Below are positions 52,655 to 62,396 of a DNA stretch of 64,000 bases, one piece after another; the stretch's first letter is position 1; every line of letters starts with the position of its first letter. A program made the translations under genes and the position numbers. Source of the DNA: CAMQVM01 sp044433365 (lineage in GTDB: Bacteria > Bacteroidota > Bacteroidia > Bacteroidales > Rikenellaceae); NCBI GenBank assembly GCA_044433365.1, contig JAWXTR010000002.1:13787-77786 (forward strand), given 5' to 3'. The notes beneath the pieces were generated by a model that saw only the letters and a program-made list of their open reading frames with translations, had not been told where the DNA came from and ran no database searches.

Positions 52655-55051
52655 TTATTTAATAACCACATCCTTTGCACGCTCAGAAGGAATCACAACC
52701 AAATCGTGTACCTTGCCCCCAACAACTCTACCTGAAATTGTGGTATTTTTAGGTGCAAATAGTTTAAATTCGCAATCCCAATCGTCAGGCCATGTAGGAG
52801 TAAGTACAATTTTATCATCGAGCGTGTGCATCAACATCTCTTGAAGCCCAACAGAACCTGTACCTCCCCAGTTATGGTCGGGAGTCCAGTCGTGACCTGG
52901 GCCCCAGAATGATGGGAAGCGGAAAGAACCATCTTTTAATTTTCGGTAATTTACATCTTTTGCCTCATCGACTAAACCCATACGTGCAAAGGCAACATTG
53001 CCGTTCTCCCAACTATTTACACTTGTCCAACTTCTCATAGTTTGCCAAGTTTCCCAATGTTTGTAAGTGTTGTGTACATACTCCATGCGTGGATCATCTA
53101 GTCCTATCAAGTTGAATGGGAACATTGGGTAGTTAACAAATAGCTCCGTTTTATTCCACCACGAATATACTAGGCTTTTACCGGGAGGGAAAACTGTATC
53201 GCCATCAATTTGGTCGGTATGAAAATCGGGAATTGTACCATATATTTTGTCTAAGCCATCGCCTCCGTCAAAAAACTTATCTTTATACTCCTGTGGAAGA
53301 TTGCGAGCAGCACCAACTACTGCCCAAAGTCCAGAAAGGTCGGGCATAGGATTTGCTACATAATAGTGAGATTCACAAGCAGAGGCAGGGAATATAATTA
53401 GCTTACCATCTGGACCATACTCTTTCCAATTAGCGTTATATTTAGCTTTGTGTCGATAATAGTTGTCAAAGAAGCTGATAGTGCCCTCTACTAATGGCAG
53501 CCATTTTGAAATATCACGACCAGAGTAGCGGTAGTATTCCAAAATCATATACGAAAACTCTAACATTGCGGTGTGGTGATGAATAGTACACCAGTTAGTT
53601 GCCAAACCCTGCTCTATCCAATCTGGGCGGGTACGTTGTTCGCTAACCGAATTTTTAAATCCGTAGTGCATAGGCATAGGTAAACCATATACGGTACCTG
53701 TTTCGTCAAAAATCCATCCATCAAAACCATAATTCTCTTTAACCCTTAACTTTCCAGTTTCGATAGTCTTTAAGAAGAAATTAAACTGCGACTCCATGTG
53801 TTCAAAATCGCCCCATTTTAGCATTGGCCAATATACCCAACGTTGATTTTGGAGTGTGTAGTTACCACCGCTCCATGCTCGCCAATCGGGATGATAGGTG
53901 TGTCGTTTACTAATTGTACTTGGATCTACACTTAGTAGACCGCCATTAAACATAGTAGGATTTTCGCCATTTGCATTAAGTGCGGTCATATAGCGAAATA
54001 GGTTGTAGTTGCGACCAACTCTCCATACCGAATCTGCCTCATTTTTCTCTGGATTTAAGACAATATACCCTTTATCCCAAAATTTTGACCACCACTCTTG
54101 GTTCTCTTTCCATGCAATTTTATTAGCGACATTATTTTCGCTCTTAATTTTTTCAATCTCTGCAAGCCAATTATCAAAAGTTCTGCAACGACTATTATGG
54201 AACCAAAATGTAATCTCTTGACTCTTTACAGCCTCTTTCGATTTGTATCTCCAACCAGCAAAATCAGTAAGAATATATTTTCCACCCACCTTTTTATCAA
54301 AAACTATATTGGTGCCCTCCATCTGTCCACCCCAAACAAGATCACGCATAGGGTCGTACAAATTATCATAATATTTTAACAATCCATTTTGCTCATAAGC
54401 AAATTTACTTGTAAGTTTATCTTCGGGATTGATGTGATAGAAGGTAAATTTATCGTTTTCTTGCTTAAAATTGTCTGGTTCAAGTGCAACTTCGTGGTCC
54501 CACTCACCAGTATCCCACCAACCCCAACGAGATTTATCTATATCTTCGTTTGGAAGGTATCGTACATCGGTACGCCACGACTCAAATTGCGAAAAAAGTT
54601 CGATTTTCTTATCCGAATTACACTCAATATGAACTTTTGGACGATTTACATCACACCAAACCTTAAATTCGATTGCACCATACTCTTTATGGTCGGCTTT
54701 AACTGTAATTGAACTACTTTGCAGATCTAATTTCTGTGAAAAATCGATCGCTCCATCAAAAATATTTGGCTCACTCCACAATCTTACACGTCCAAGCTTT
54801 GGAAAACCATTATATTCGTCCATTACGCCACTTCTCTGCATATAAATGAGCAGTTCATTATTTTCTACCCATACATTCATACCAATATCGCCACCTCCTA
54901 CGGGCATTGATGCCGAGGCATCTTTACTTTGCGTATTCCAAGTAATGTTATAAATGTTTGGATTCCATGTGTATGCTGCTATCTGCTTAGAGCTACAAAA
55001 TATTGTAGTTATAGCTAGCATAATTGCTGTAAAAAAATGATTTTTAATCAT
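52655..55051 (-). CDS. DUF5703-type secreted protein, (alpha/alpha)6-barrel glycoside-hydrolase-like
   Basis: A signal peptide is followed by NITWNTQSKDASASMPVGGGDIGMNVWVENNE, which I recognise as the DUF5703 start and which resembles the GH95 N-terminal sandwich. The C-terminal half has tryptophan-rich helices (YWPMLKWGDFEHMESQFNFF, LEFSYMILEYYRYSGRDISKWLP, GPGHDWTPDHNWGGTGSVGLQEML) typical of (alpha/alpha)6 barrels. The 798-aa protein would act in the periplasm on a glycan of this locus. A clean promoter (55113-55143) lies upstream, so it is probably the first gene of the utilisation locus. The activity is uncharacterised as far as I know. Confidence 0.75.
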   Translation of the reverse strand: MIKNHFFTAIMLAITTIFCSSKQIAAYTWNPNIYNITWNTQSKDASASMPVGGGDIGMNVWVENNELLIYMQRSGVMDEYNGFPKLGRVRLWSEPNIFDGAIDFSQKLDLQSSSITVKADHKEYGAIEFKVWCDVNRPKVHIECNSDKKIELFSQFESWRTDVRYLPNEDIDKSRWGWWDTGEWDHEVALEPDNFKQENDKFTFYHINPEDKLTSKFAYEQNGLLKYYDNLYDPMRDLVWGGQMEGTNIVFDKKVGGKYILTDFAGWRYKSKEAVKSQEITFWFHNSRCRTFDNWLAEIEKIKSENNVANKIAWKENQEWWSKFWDKGYIVLNPEKNEADSVWRVGRNYNLFRYMTALNANGENPTMFNGGLLSVDPSTISKRHTYHPDWRAWSGGNYTLQNQRWVYWPMLKWGDFEHMESQFNFFLKTIETGKLRVKENYGFDGWIFDETGTVYGLPMPMHYGFKNSVSEQRTRPDWIEQGLATNWCTIHHHTAMLEFSYMILEYYRYSGRDISKWLPLVEGTISFFDNYYRHKAKYNANWKEYGPDGKLIIFPASACESHYYVANPMPDLSGLWAVVGAARNLPQEYKDKFFDGGDGLDKIYGTIPDFHTDQIDGDTVFPPGKSLVYSWWNKTELFVNYPMFPFNLIGLDDPRMEYVHNTYKHWETWQTMRSWTSVNSWENGNVAFARMGLVDEAKDVNYRKLKDGSFRFPSFWGPGHDWTPDHNWGGTGSVGLQEMLMHTLDDKIVLTPTWPDDWDCEFKLFAPKNTTISGRVVGGKVHDLVVIPSERAKDVVIK

Positions 55052-55112
55052 AGATATTAAATTTATAGGGTTAGTTGTTGTTTTGGGTTATATCAGTATA
55101 TGCATACGATTG

Positions 55113-55143
55113 CAAATATAATGATTATTTACATATTTGCAAA
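55113..55143 (-). promoter_or_regulatory. Canonical promoter of the DUF5703 gene (TTTG-N19-TATATTTG on minus)
   Basis: On the minus strand TTTG (55143-55140) and TATATTTG (55120-55113) are exactly 19 bases apart, and the ATG follows about 62 bases later. Confidence 0.75.
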
Positions 55144-55227
55144 ATATATATATAAATATATAACAAAAAGGGTAGAGATTCAAATCCCCACCCCTAATAA
55201 TTTCTACTCTCTATACTAATTTCAACC

Positions 55228-55851
55228 CTATTTTTTCTTTTTCTTGCGAGATAGAGCATAGATTTGATATACAAGCTCTTCCATCCACTGTTGGCTAAAA
55301 CCTAGCTGCATGGCTGTTGCTTTTACTCTATTTGCCATATCGGTAGTGGCTCTATCTTTCCAATTTAGTTTTGTCATAAGAGTGCCAACCACGTTTTTTA
55401 CAGTTGAACGAAGCAATTTTTTGATTAGCATCGAGCCTTGTAACTTCCATTGAAACTCTGTAGATAGAAGAGTTAAAAGGTCGTTTGTGAAGTTGCCAAA
55501 AGCGAAAAAATAGTTTTGAACATCTCTCAAGCCTTTACAGTTGCGACGAATTGAGCTATCTAGCTCTTTAAAAAATAGCTCATCAACTTCATACTCAGCC
55601 ATTAAGCTCTTTTTGATATGTGCTTTTTCGGCTAAACCCAATTTTCCGCCTACTGCTGGTAGGCGCATTATTCTCTTGTAGTTTGCAAACTCTGGAACCA
55701 TCTTTATATTGGTAATTCCGACATGCGAGATTACTGTTGCTTGGTTGTAAATAGAGATTAACGACATAAATTCCTCTACATCCGATTGAATACCATCGTC
55801 CTCTTGCTTCTTTTTGCTTGAGAAGCCAAATAAATTTGAAAATAGTCCCAT
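55228..55851 (-). CDS. Conserved hypothetical protein, soluble helical
   Basis: The 207-aa protein starts MGLFSNLFGFSSKKKQEDD and ends in a run of lysines (SRKKKKK). The middle is helical with KAHIKKSLMAEYEVDELFFK and QLGFSQQWMEELVYQIYAL. No signal or membrane segment is present. I do not recognise the family; it looks like a Bacteroidales-restricted conserved gene. It is on the same strand as the ABC exporter genes, 95 bases downstream of them. Confidence 0.7.
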   Translation of the reverse strand: MGLFSNLFGFSSKKKQEDDGIQSDVEEFMSLISIYNQATVISHVGITNIKMVPEFANYKRIMRLPAVGGKLGLAEKAHIKKSLMAEYEVDELFFKELDSSIRRNCKGLRDVQNYFFAFGNFTNDLLTLLSTEFQWKLQGSMLIKKLLRSTVKNVVGTLMTKLNWKDRATTDMANRVKATAMQLGFSQQWMEELVYQIYALSRKKKKK

Positions 55852-55945
55852 TGTTATATTTTTACTTTTATAATTTTACACAAAATAACTATGCAAAATT
55901 AGTTATTTTTTGCAAACTTCAAAAATGATTTTATCATAAGCCGCC

Positions 55946-57256
55946 TTAATTATACCTAATCCACTTCAATATTTCTTTCCAAGAGCTACCTTTGCCATAC
56001 ATAAACAGACCTACTCTAAATATTTTACCAGCCAAATAAACCACAAAAGCGGCAGTAAGCAGAAGCAAAGTAATAGAGAGTGTAATCTCCCAAATTGCAA
56101 CTTCGCCCGAAGGTATTCGAGCCATCATTGCTACTGGCGAGGTAAATGGTATAAAGCTAAGAAGTTTAACTAAACCCCCTGAGGGGTCGACCTGTGCACT
56201 CATCGACACCATTAGCGCAAAAATAAGCGGCATCATTATCGGCATAACAAATTGATTTAGCTCCTGAGGATTTTCTACAGCACTACCGAGCGCAGCAAAC
56301 ATTGCACCATAAAGGGCATATCCGCCAAGGAAGTAAATTAGGTAGAATGTTAAGATTTTAAGCAGAAATATAGGATTGCTGGCTGCTGCAATTGATTTGA
56401 TAACCTCTTGATTTACATCGTTATTACTAGCAATCTCTGCTGCTGAAGAGATAGAGGCTACATCTGTGTCGATAATTCCCAATGTGGAGATTATCCAATA
56501 TACAATAAATGTGAGTACCACCCAAACAACCACTTGTAGCAGCCCTACAAGCCCAATTCCAATGATTTTGCCTAGCATAAACCAAAAAGGTCGAACGTGC
56601 GATACAATCAGCTCAATTACTCTACTGCTCTTTTCTGCTATTACGCTCATAGCAATCTGATTACCATACATAATCACAAACATATAAATCATAAAGCTGA
56701 AAATCATCCCCACAATCATTCTCATTATCGTAGAGTCGCCAACTGCCCCCTCGTCGGTAAGTTTATAGCTATTAAGATCTATATCGGCATTAATATCTTT
56801 GATTATTTCATTGATATTTTCGATTTCATAACCCGAAATTTTACAATTTCGCACCACTTTAGCCAAGTTATCCTTAACTTGTCGTTTGCTCTGTTGCGAA
56901 AATTTATCTTTGTAGTAGTAGGTAAATTGGGTTAAATCATCTACTATTAGTGCACCATCGGCTTCGCCCTCTTCGACGATAGATTTTGCCTTAGCTTCGC
57001 TCTCAATGCCTCTATCTTTATAGATTACAAACTCTGATGAGCTAAGCTTATCGGCAATAATATTTTGGCTATCATAAACCACAATATTTACAACCTCTCG
57101 TGGGTCGGACTCCATGCTTTGAGCCATAAAATATGAGGGGAGCACCATCATCGCAACCAGAAGAATTGGGGTTAGAAGTGTGCCTATAATAAAACTTTTT
57201 TTGGAGATTCTTTCGTAAAACTCCTTTTCTATAATTAATTTTAACTCTCTATTCAT
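55946..57256 (-). CDS. ABC-2 type transporter permease (NatB-like)
   Basis: The 436-aa protein begins LIIEKEFYERISKKSFIIGTLLTPILL with a first membrane segment. A long extracytoplasmic domain (about 45-175) follows, and then five more segments with MSVIAEKSSRVIELIVSHVRPFWFMLGKIIGIG, the ABC-2 signature. It forms the membrane part of an exporter with the ATPase 4 bases upstream. The cargo (ion, lipid or antibiotic) is unknown. Confidence 0.9.
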   Translation of the reverse strand: MNRELKLIIEKEFYERISKKSFIIGTLLTPILLVAMMVLPSYFMAQSMESDPREVVNIVVYDSQNIIADKLSSSEFVIYKDRGIESEAKAKSIVEEGEADGALIVDDLTQFTYYYKDKFSQQSKRQVKDNLAKVVRNCKISGYEIENINEIIKDINADIDLNSYKLTDEGAVGDSTIMRMIVGMIFSFMIYMFVIMYGNQIAMSVIAEKSSRVIELIVSHVRPFWFMLGKIIGIGLVGLLQVVVWVVLTFIVYWIISTLGIIDTDVASISSAAEIASNNDVNQEVIKSIAAASNPIFLLKILTFYLIYFLGGYALYGAMFAALGSAVENPQELNQFVMPIMMPLIFALMVSMSAQVDPSGGLVKLLSFIPFTSPVAMMARIPSGEVAIWEITLSITLLLLTAAFVVYLAGKIFRVGLFMYGKGSSWKEILKWIRYN

Positions 57257-57260
57257 CGTT

Positions 57261-58202
57261 TTACTCTGTTAAAGAATTTCTAAATTCTAGGTTTGAATTT
57301 GATTTTTCGCCTTTTACCATAGTAAGGAAAATATCGTTCATTGTCGACACTCTATCCTCAATTCTGTTAATCTCCACAGTCTGATTTACACAGCTTATTA
57401 GCTCACGTTTCTCTATTGTGGGGTTAGGGACAATAACTGCTCGATTTTCAGACATTTTTACGATGGTAGAGATTGGTAAAAGTTGCTCACGAAGTAGCTC
57501 AGAACTTCCCGAAAACAAGACCTCTATCTCACCACTGCTATATTTACGTCTAATCTCATTAATTTCACCCGAAAGTATATTTTCAGCCTTATTAATAAGC
57601 GTAATGTTATCGCAAAGCTGCTCTACAGAGTTCATGTTATGGGTAGAAAGAATAACTGTAGTGCCTCTATCTCGAAGCGAAAGAATTTCGTTTTTTATAA
57701 GCTCAGCATTTATAGGGTCGAAACCGCTAAAAGGCTCGTCAAGGATTAAAAGTTCTGGCTTATGAATTACGGTAATGATAAATTGTATCTTTTGAGCCAT
57801 ACCCTTGCTAAGCTCCTCTATTTTTTTATCCCACCAAGAGCTTATCTGCATACGCTCAAACCAAGGCTTAATTTTCTGCATAGCCTCAGCTTGTGACAGC
57901 CCTTTAAGTTTTGCAAAAAACATAACCTGTTCGCCAACTTTCATTTTTTTATACAAACCTCGCTCTTCGGGAAGATAACCTATCTTATAGATATGCTCTC
58001 TGCTGAGTTTTTCGCCATTAAAAAGTATTTCGCCACTATCGGGCATAGTAATGCGGTTTAGAATCTTTATAAAGGTGCTTTTCCCTGCACCATTTGGACC
58101 TAAAAGTCCATAAATAGAGCCTCGTTTAACCTCCAGAGAGAGGTTTCGTAGAGCTACATTTTCTCGATATGTTTTGCATACCGATTGAGCTGTTATAATC
58201 AT
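57261..58202 (-). CDS. ABC transporter ATP-binding subunit (NatA-like)
   Basis: The 313-aa ATPase has Walker A GPNGAGKST, the Q-loop in YLPEERGLY, the signature LSKGMAQKIQ, Walker B LLILDEPFSGFDP and the H-loop STHNM. A C-terminal ~80-residue extension follows, as in DrrA/NatA exporters. It powers the adjacent permease. The ATG lies 60 bases from a CAAATATA box (58266-58273; TATATTTG on minus), and 8-bp tandem repeats lie beyond it at 58335-58390. Confidence 0.93.
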   Translation of the reverse strand: MIITAQSVCKTYRENVALRNLSLEVKRGSIYGLLGPNGAGKSTFIKILNRITMPDSGEILFNGEKLSREHIYKIGYLPEERGLYKKMKVGEQVMFFAKLKGLSQAEAMQKIKPWFERMQISSWWDKKIEELSKGMAQKIQFIITVIHKPELLILDEPFSGFDPINAELIKNEILSLRDRGTTVILSTHNMNSVEQLCDNITLINKAENILSGEINEIRRKYSSGEIEVLFSGSSELLREQLLPISTIVKMSENRAVIVPNPTIEKRELISCVNQTVEINRIEDRVSTMNDIFLTMVKGEKSNSNLEFRNSLTE

Positions 58203-58334
58203 AAGTTTTTAGTTTATAGAAAGCTTGAATCCAGAATTTAGAACTTCCTTTAGTTTGTTATAGCACAAATATATAAAATATGTAAATAATGAATGAGTCA
58301 TTATTGTAGGTGTTTTTTATTTATATATCATCTA

Positions 58335-58390
58335 TTCTTCATCTCTTCATCTCTTCATCTCTTCGCTTCTTCATCTCTTCATCTCTTCAC
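58335..58390. repeat. Seven 8-bp tandem repeats (TCTTCATC)
   Basis: TCTTCATC is repeated about seven times, with one variant unit TCTTCGCT in the middle. It lies 130-190 bases upstream of the ABC exporter operon, just outside its likely -7 box at 58266-58273. Copy number could vary by slippage and alter promoter spacing. Confidence 0.75.
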
Positions 58391-58448
58391 AACTTTATAT
58401 TTTGCAAGAGAGCACACGTACCTGTTTATATATTTTTATTTTTTTTAT

Positions 58449-58488
58449 TACTGCAACTACTGCTGATATTACAGCAATAGTTGCAGTA
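58449..58488. repeat. 17-bp inverted repeat after the propeller lipoprotein gene
   Basis: TACTGCAACTACTGCTG (58449-58465) pairs with CAGCAATAGTTGCAGTA (58472-58488) with one mismatch. It begins 27 bases after the stop codon of the 938-aa gene. On that gene's strand the stem is followed by an A-rich run rather than U, so intrinsic termination is doubtful. Confidence 0.55.
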
Positions 58489-58514
58489 GTACAACCTCTA
58501 ATTTAAGGGGAGTT

Positions 58515-61331
58515 CTAATAACTCAAAGGCTCAGAAAGTTCAATATCAAAGAAGCGGAAAAGACCACAAGGGATGGTAACTTTACACTCATCGCTGCTGA
58601 ATTCAATGTTTTCGCCTGTTGCAAGGTCGGTAATGCTCTTAACCTTAGCTGTTCCGAATTTTATAATTGCATCTTTTTTAGTAGGATTTACATATCCACC
58701 ATCGATTACGGTTACACGAAGATGGTTTGGAGCTGATTGAGCTGCAACCCATCCTACTTCGCCTTTAACAGTTAGTGGCATAGCTTTAGTACCCTCTTCA
58801 ATGGCATCTTCTACAACTTTATAATACTCTTTTGGCGAATACTGTTTTGTTTTTTGAGCATCGCTATAATAATATTTACCATCAGTGAAAAACTCTTTAG
58901 TTTTGCCTTTATAAATAGGGTTTAACTTCTCTTCAACTGTTCCTCTAGCAGCATTAGCATCGTAAGGTGGTGTGATAATTACGTGACCATTATTAAATGA
59001 CGATATAAAGTTCAATCTACGCTCTTTTGCTCCCGCTGCATAGGTCGAAAAGTCCCATGAAGTGGTTGGAGCAGCTGGCCAAGTACCGTTAAGTCTCCCC
59101 ATAACGTAAGGATTTGCCTCCTCTCTCTCTTTATTGTATAGACATACCCATTTTACGTTATTTCCCTCGTTCAGCCAATCTTGATTTGGCTCTAGCATAG
59201 TTAGTCGTACAGGATTAAGACTTACAATCTCTTCACGTTTAGGAACATACAAAATACCCTTTGCAATCATCTCCCAAAGTAGGCTCATATACTCTTGGTC
59301 TACCTTAAAATTATCTAAATATTGAGCACCAAGCGAGATATGATATACCATATTACGCAGGAAGTTGGTTGGTAGATTTTGGTGAGAGTGTTGGCGTAGG
59401 CGGTTGTAGCTTGCATTATCTCTAGCGCAGCGGCTACCCCAGCTATCAGTAGCACCACTTAACCACACACCCATACGACCCATAAGGCTTAGTTCCATAG
59501 ATTTGTCGGTTGTCTCCTCCATAGATGGAACAAAAGTGGCTGCATATTCACCCGAAACCAGCTTACTCCATTGGTGTTCATATACATTACCCAACCAGAA
59601 AACATGTTTTGAACGGATAAATAGCTTGGTATTATGCTCACGAGCATGGTTGGCAAGCGGATAGATATAGTTGTTCATAAGCCAAACAACATCTTCGCCT
59701 CGACCCTCCATCTCTGGAAATATTAATACTGTCTCTTGGTTGTCGCCTGTCAAATCCATTATCTTCTTTTGAGTCTGCGGGCTATAATAGAACGGGTCGT
59801 TACCGTGTCCACCCCACATCGACATTCCTTTTGAATTTCCTTTATATGCTTCCTTAAGATTAGCAATAATTTGCTCTTGACTATTGGCATATTTTTGACG
59901 ACGGTCACGACGAGTACGATAAAAGTCGTTTTTCATGGTATCACGATTCCAAAATTCAGGTTTTTCAGAACCACCCGAATTACCACCATTTAAGAATGTT
60001 GGCGATGGATAATTTGCGTGTATTTTATCGGTAATAGCTTTAGTTTTTGCATCACGATTAGGTCCTTCCGACATAAAATGAACAACGGGACGTTCATTTA
60101 AAGGAGATTCCCACGATGGTAGTTCAAAATTTGCAAGCTCTTCACGCATTTTAGCACTCTCATCCAAAATTGTTGTGATTTTACCCTTTGGAACCAAATT
60201 TTGGTAGGCTGTGCTCCACTCCTTATTGTTCATATCTATAATATGGATGCAGCTACCACCACTTTGCGAGCTTGCAAGGATAAGTTTTGTGCTTGTATTA
60301 TCTTTACAAACGTCGTTGTAAGAGTATCTAGTTTGATACCCTTTTGTTGTGGCTGGTGTGTTGTCGTAGGTAGGAAGGATTATAGCCGAGCCAAATAGCA
60401 TAACATGTTGCGGTTTGCTATTGATATTCATAACCTCACATTGTGCTACACGATAGCCAAAACCACCACATACACTGCTCATTAAACCATAAGCCGAAAA
60501 TGTAATCTCATCACTACTCTCTAAATCTACCTCAGTAATAAACCCAGCACGTGTGTCTTTAGTTGAACCTAACATTAGTAGGTCGCCTTTGCTTTTATCG
60601 GTATCATTAATAGATATTGAACCTGCAACGGTCATACCTTTAAGCTGCATATATTTATATGGCTTAGTTGCAAGTGGCTGAAAAAGGTAGACTCCACCTT
60701 TTGCCGACATACTATTTGGTGTGCCTTGCATTACCATTACCTCGCTCCCATCACTCTTTGTAAGAGTACGCATAAGGTTTGGTGTGTGGGTAAAACCCTC
60801 TGGACCACCAGGTCCAAAACCTTTCTCTTTGGAGTAAGATGAAGCAGGAGTAGTAGATAATATCTCACCTTTTGCATCGAGATAGTAGAGATTTGTGTCG
60901 TAGGCACCAGCAGCAATATAAGGTTTGCCATCTTTGTGAACTACGGTTAAAGCTGAGATAGGAGTCTCTCCTAGACTCTTTTGCCATAGAACTTTGCCAT
61001 TTTCATCAAGCGCATAGAGCGTACCATTACTATTTGCAGCAACTATATCGTCGCTACCATCGCCATCTAAATCGGCACAATAAATATCTTGGTTAAAAAA
61101 GCCCGATAGCTTATTTTCCCAAAGTTTCTTGCCATTAAAGTCGTAACAAAGCACTACACCCTCATAACTACTAGCTATGATATACTCTTTGTTGTCGATA
61201 TCAGCTGTTCGAACTAAAGAAATTGTATAAGGAGTTTCGATACTCTCAATTGGCTTCTGCTCTGAGCAAGAAGCTATGGCTATTGCCGAAAATAGGGGAA
61301 TTGTCAGTAGTAATTTTGTAAATTTTTTCAT
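58515..61331 (-). CDS. Large lipoprotein with N-terminal PQQ-like propeller and C-terminal barrel, possible lambda-carrageenase-type hydrolase
   Basis: A lipoprotein signal (LFSAIAIASC, Cys ~22) is followed by propeller repeats with Ca-like loops (ADLDGDGSDDIVAANSNGTLYALDENGKVLW, about 85-120). A C-terminal region of ~500 aa contains NQETVLIFPEMEGRG, KLFIRSKHVFWLGNVYEHQW and a terminal small sandwich. Both the two-part architecture and the 938-aa length resemble the lambda-carrageenases (GH150) that I recall, and the neighbouring glycan genes fit. This is a resemblance of layout, not an alignment, so the enzymatic role stays open. It is monocistronic between the ABC exporter and ppx. Confidence 0.6.
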   Translation of the reverse strand: MKKFTKLLLTIPLFSAIAIASCSEQKPIESIETPYTISLVRTADIDNKEYIIASSYEGVVLCYDFNGKKLWENKLSGFFNQDIYCADLDGDGSDDIVAANSNGTLYALDENGKVLWQKSLGETPISALTVVHKDGKPYIAAGAYDTNLYYLDAKGEILSTTPASSYSKEKGFGPGGPEGFTHTPNLMRTLTKSDGSEVMVMQGTPNSMSAKGGVYLFQPLATKPYKYMQLKGMTVAGSISINDTDKSKGDLLMLGSTKDTRAGFITEVDLESSDEITFSAYGLMSSVCGGFGYRVAQCEVMNINSKPQHVMLFGSAIILPTYDNTPATTKGYQTRYSYNDVCKDNTSTKLILASSQSGGSCIHIIDMNNKEWSTAYQNLVPKGKITTILDESAKMREELANFELPSWESPLNERPVVHFMSEGPNRDAKTKAITDKIHANYPSPTFLNGGNSGGSEKPEFWNRDTMKNDFYRTRRDRRQKYANSQEQIIANLKEAYKGNSKGMSMWGGHGNDPFYYSPQTQKKIMDLTGDNQETVLIFPEMEGRGEDVVWLMNNYIYPLANHAREHNTKLFIRSKHVFWLGNVYEHQWSKLVSGEYAATFVPSMEETTDKSMELSLMGRMGVWLSGATDSWGSRCARDNASYNRLRQHSHQNLPTNFLRNMVYHISLGAQYLDNFKVDQEYMSLLWEMIAKGILYVPKREEIVSLNPVRLTMLEPNQDWLNEGNNVKWVCLYNKEREEANPYVMGRLNGTWPAAPTTSWDFSTYAAGAKERRLNFISSFNNGHVIITPPYDANAARGTVEEKLNPIYKGKTKEFFTDGKYYYSDAQKTKQYSPKEYYKVVEDAIEEGTKAMPLTVKGEVGWVAAQSAPNHLRVTVIDGGYVNPTKKDAIIKFGTAKVKSITDLATGENIEFSSDECKVTIPCGLFRFFDIELSEPLSY

Positions 61332-61348
61332 GGGTTAGGGGGATTTTA

Positions 61349-61425
61349 AAATTATAAATTACAAATTATAAATGACGAATGATTCTCCATTTATAATTTA
61401 TAATTTACAATTTACAATTTATAAT
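61349..61425. repeat. AT-rich inverted/tandem repeat between two minus-strand genes
   Basis: AATTATAAATTACAAATTATAAA is repeated on one side and inverted on the other (TTTATAATTTATAATTTAC), so the gap can fold into a weak hairpin. It belongs to the same AT-rich repeat type seen at 357-424. Confidence 0.5.
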
Positions 61426-62322
61426 TTATTTACTTCTTTTTCTATTTATGTAAAGTCCGTGAATTACACCATCGGCAAGACCTACACGGGGTACAATAAT
61501 CTGGTTTATGCTGCAATATTTGCATACAGTAAGAAAAATCTTCATCGCTGGCATAATTACATCGGCACGATAGGTGTTTAAGCCCATTTTTTTGATACGA
61601 TCGTCGAAACTAATATCTTTTAGTTGATCGTAAAGAAGTCGAAGCTCTACATAGTTTAACGACTCTTTATCACGCTTAGCAAGCAGCTTGTGAACCTTAT
61701 TTATGTTACCTCCAGAGCCTATAATAGTCGTTGGAGTGTAGTTTTTAGCAAATTCAGAAAGCCACTTCTTAAACGCCTTCTCTTCTGCCTTATCAACAGC
61801 ACCTGAAAGCATACGCACTGTACCTAGTGGAAATGATTTTGATTCTACTCTTTTACGATTACTGTAGAGTGTTAGCTCAGTACTACCACCACCTACATCT
61901 ACAAAAAGGTAGCTCTCTTGTGCATTCATAATTCCTGCTAAATCTCCCGCTTCAAAGATTGTTTCAGCCTCTTCGGTGCCCGAAATTATCTCAATACCTA
62001 TTCCGCTGCTCTCTTTGATGGCTTTTACCACCTCTGCGCCATTTTTTGCTTCACGCATAGCACTCGTAGCACAAGCTCTAAAATCCTGCACATTATAACT
62101 TTTCATTAGGTGCGAAAAGGCAAGCATTGCCTCCTTAAATCGGTCGATTTTTGCTTCAGAAATTGCACCATCGGTGAATACATCTTCACCCAAACGGATT
62201 GGAACACGAAGATAGGCAGCCTTTTTAAAAGCTACACCTCCATTCTCCTCCTCCACATAATTTATCAATAGACGTATTGCATTCGAGCCTATGTCTATTG
62301 CTGCTAAAGTTTCTCTATTCAT
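61426..62322 (-). CDS. Exopolyphosphatase / guanosine pentaphosphatase (Ppx/GppA family)
   Basis: The ~298-aa protein shows the phosphate-1 loop AAIDIGSNAIRLLI near the start, the GISGT-like IEIISGTEEAE, the phosphate-2 loop LFVDVGGGSTELTL, and the adenosine loop IIVPRVGLADGVIHGLY. It hydrolyses polyphosphate or pppGpp in the cytoplasm. The open frame extends to 62340, but Met 62322 starts the usual NRETLAAIDIGS. It lacks the C-terminal HD domain of longer Ppx, as is typical for Bacteroidetes. Confidence 0.9.
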   Translation of the reverse strand: MNRETLAAIDIGSNAIRLLINYVEEENGGVAFKKAAYLRVPIRLGEDVFTDGAISEAKIDRFKEAMLAFSHLMKSYNVQDFRACATSAMREAKNGAEVVKAIKESSGIGIEIISGTEEAETIFEAGDLAGIMNAQESYLFVDVGGGSTELTLYSNRKRVESKSFPLGTVRMLSGAVDKAEEKAFKKWLSEFAKNYTPTTIIGSGGNINKVHKLLAKRDKESLNYVELRLLYDQLKDISFDDRIKKMGLNTYRADVIMPAMKIFLTVCKYCSINQIIVPRVGLADGVIHGLYINRKRSK

Positions 62323-62396
62323 CATAGCACAAATGTACAAAAAAAATTATAAATTATGAATTGTAAATTATAAATTATAAAAAAAAACTATTAATC

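Noticed and set aside
54389..54712. 107-codon plus-strand frame inside the DUF5703 gene
   Set aside because: It is antisense to a clear secreted protein, with no promoter or recognisable domain.
58449..58488. Intrinsic terminator of the 938-aa gene
   Set aside because: The stem is good, but on that strand it is followed by A-rich rather than U-rich sequence, so it is listed only as an inverted repeat.
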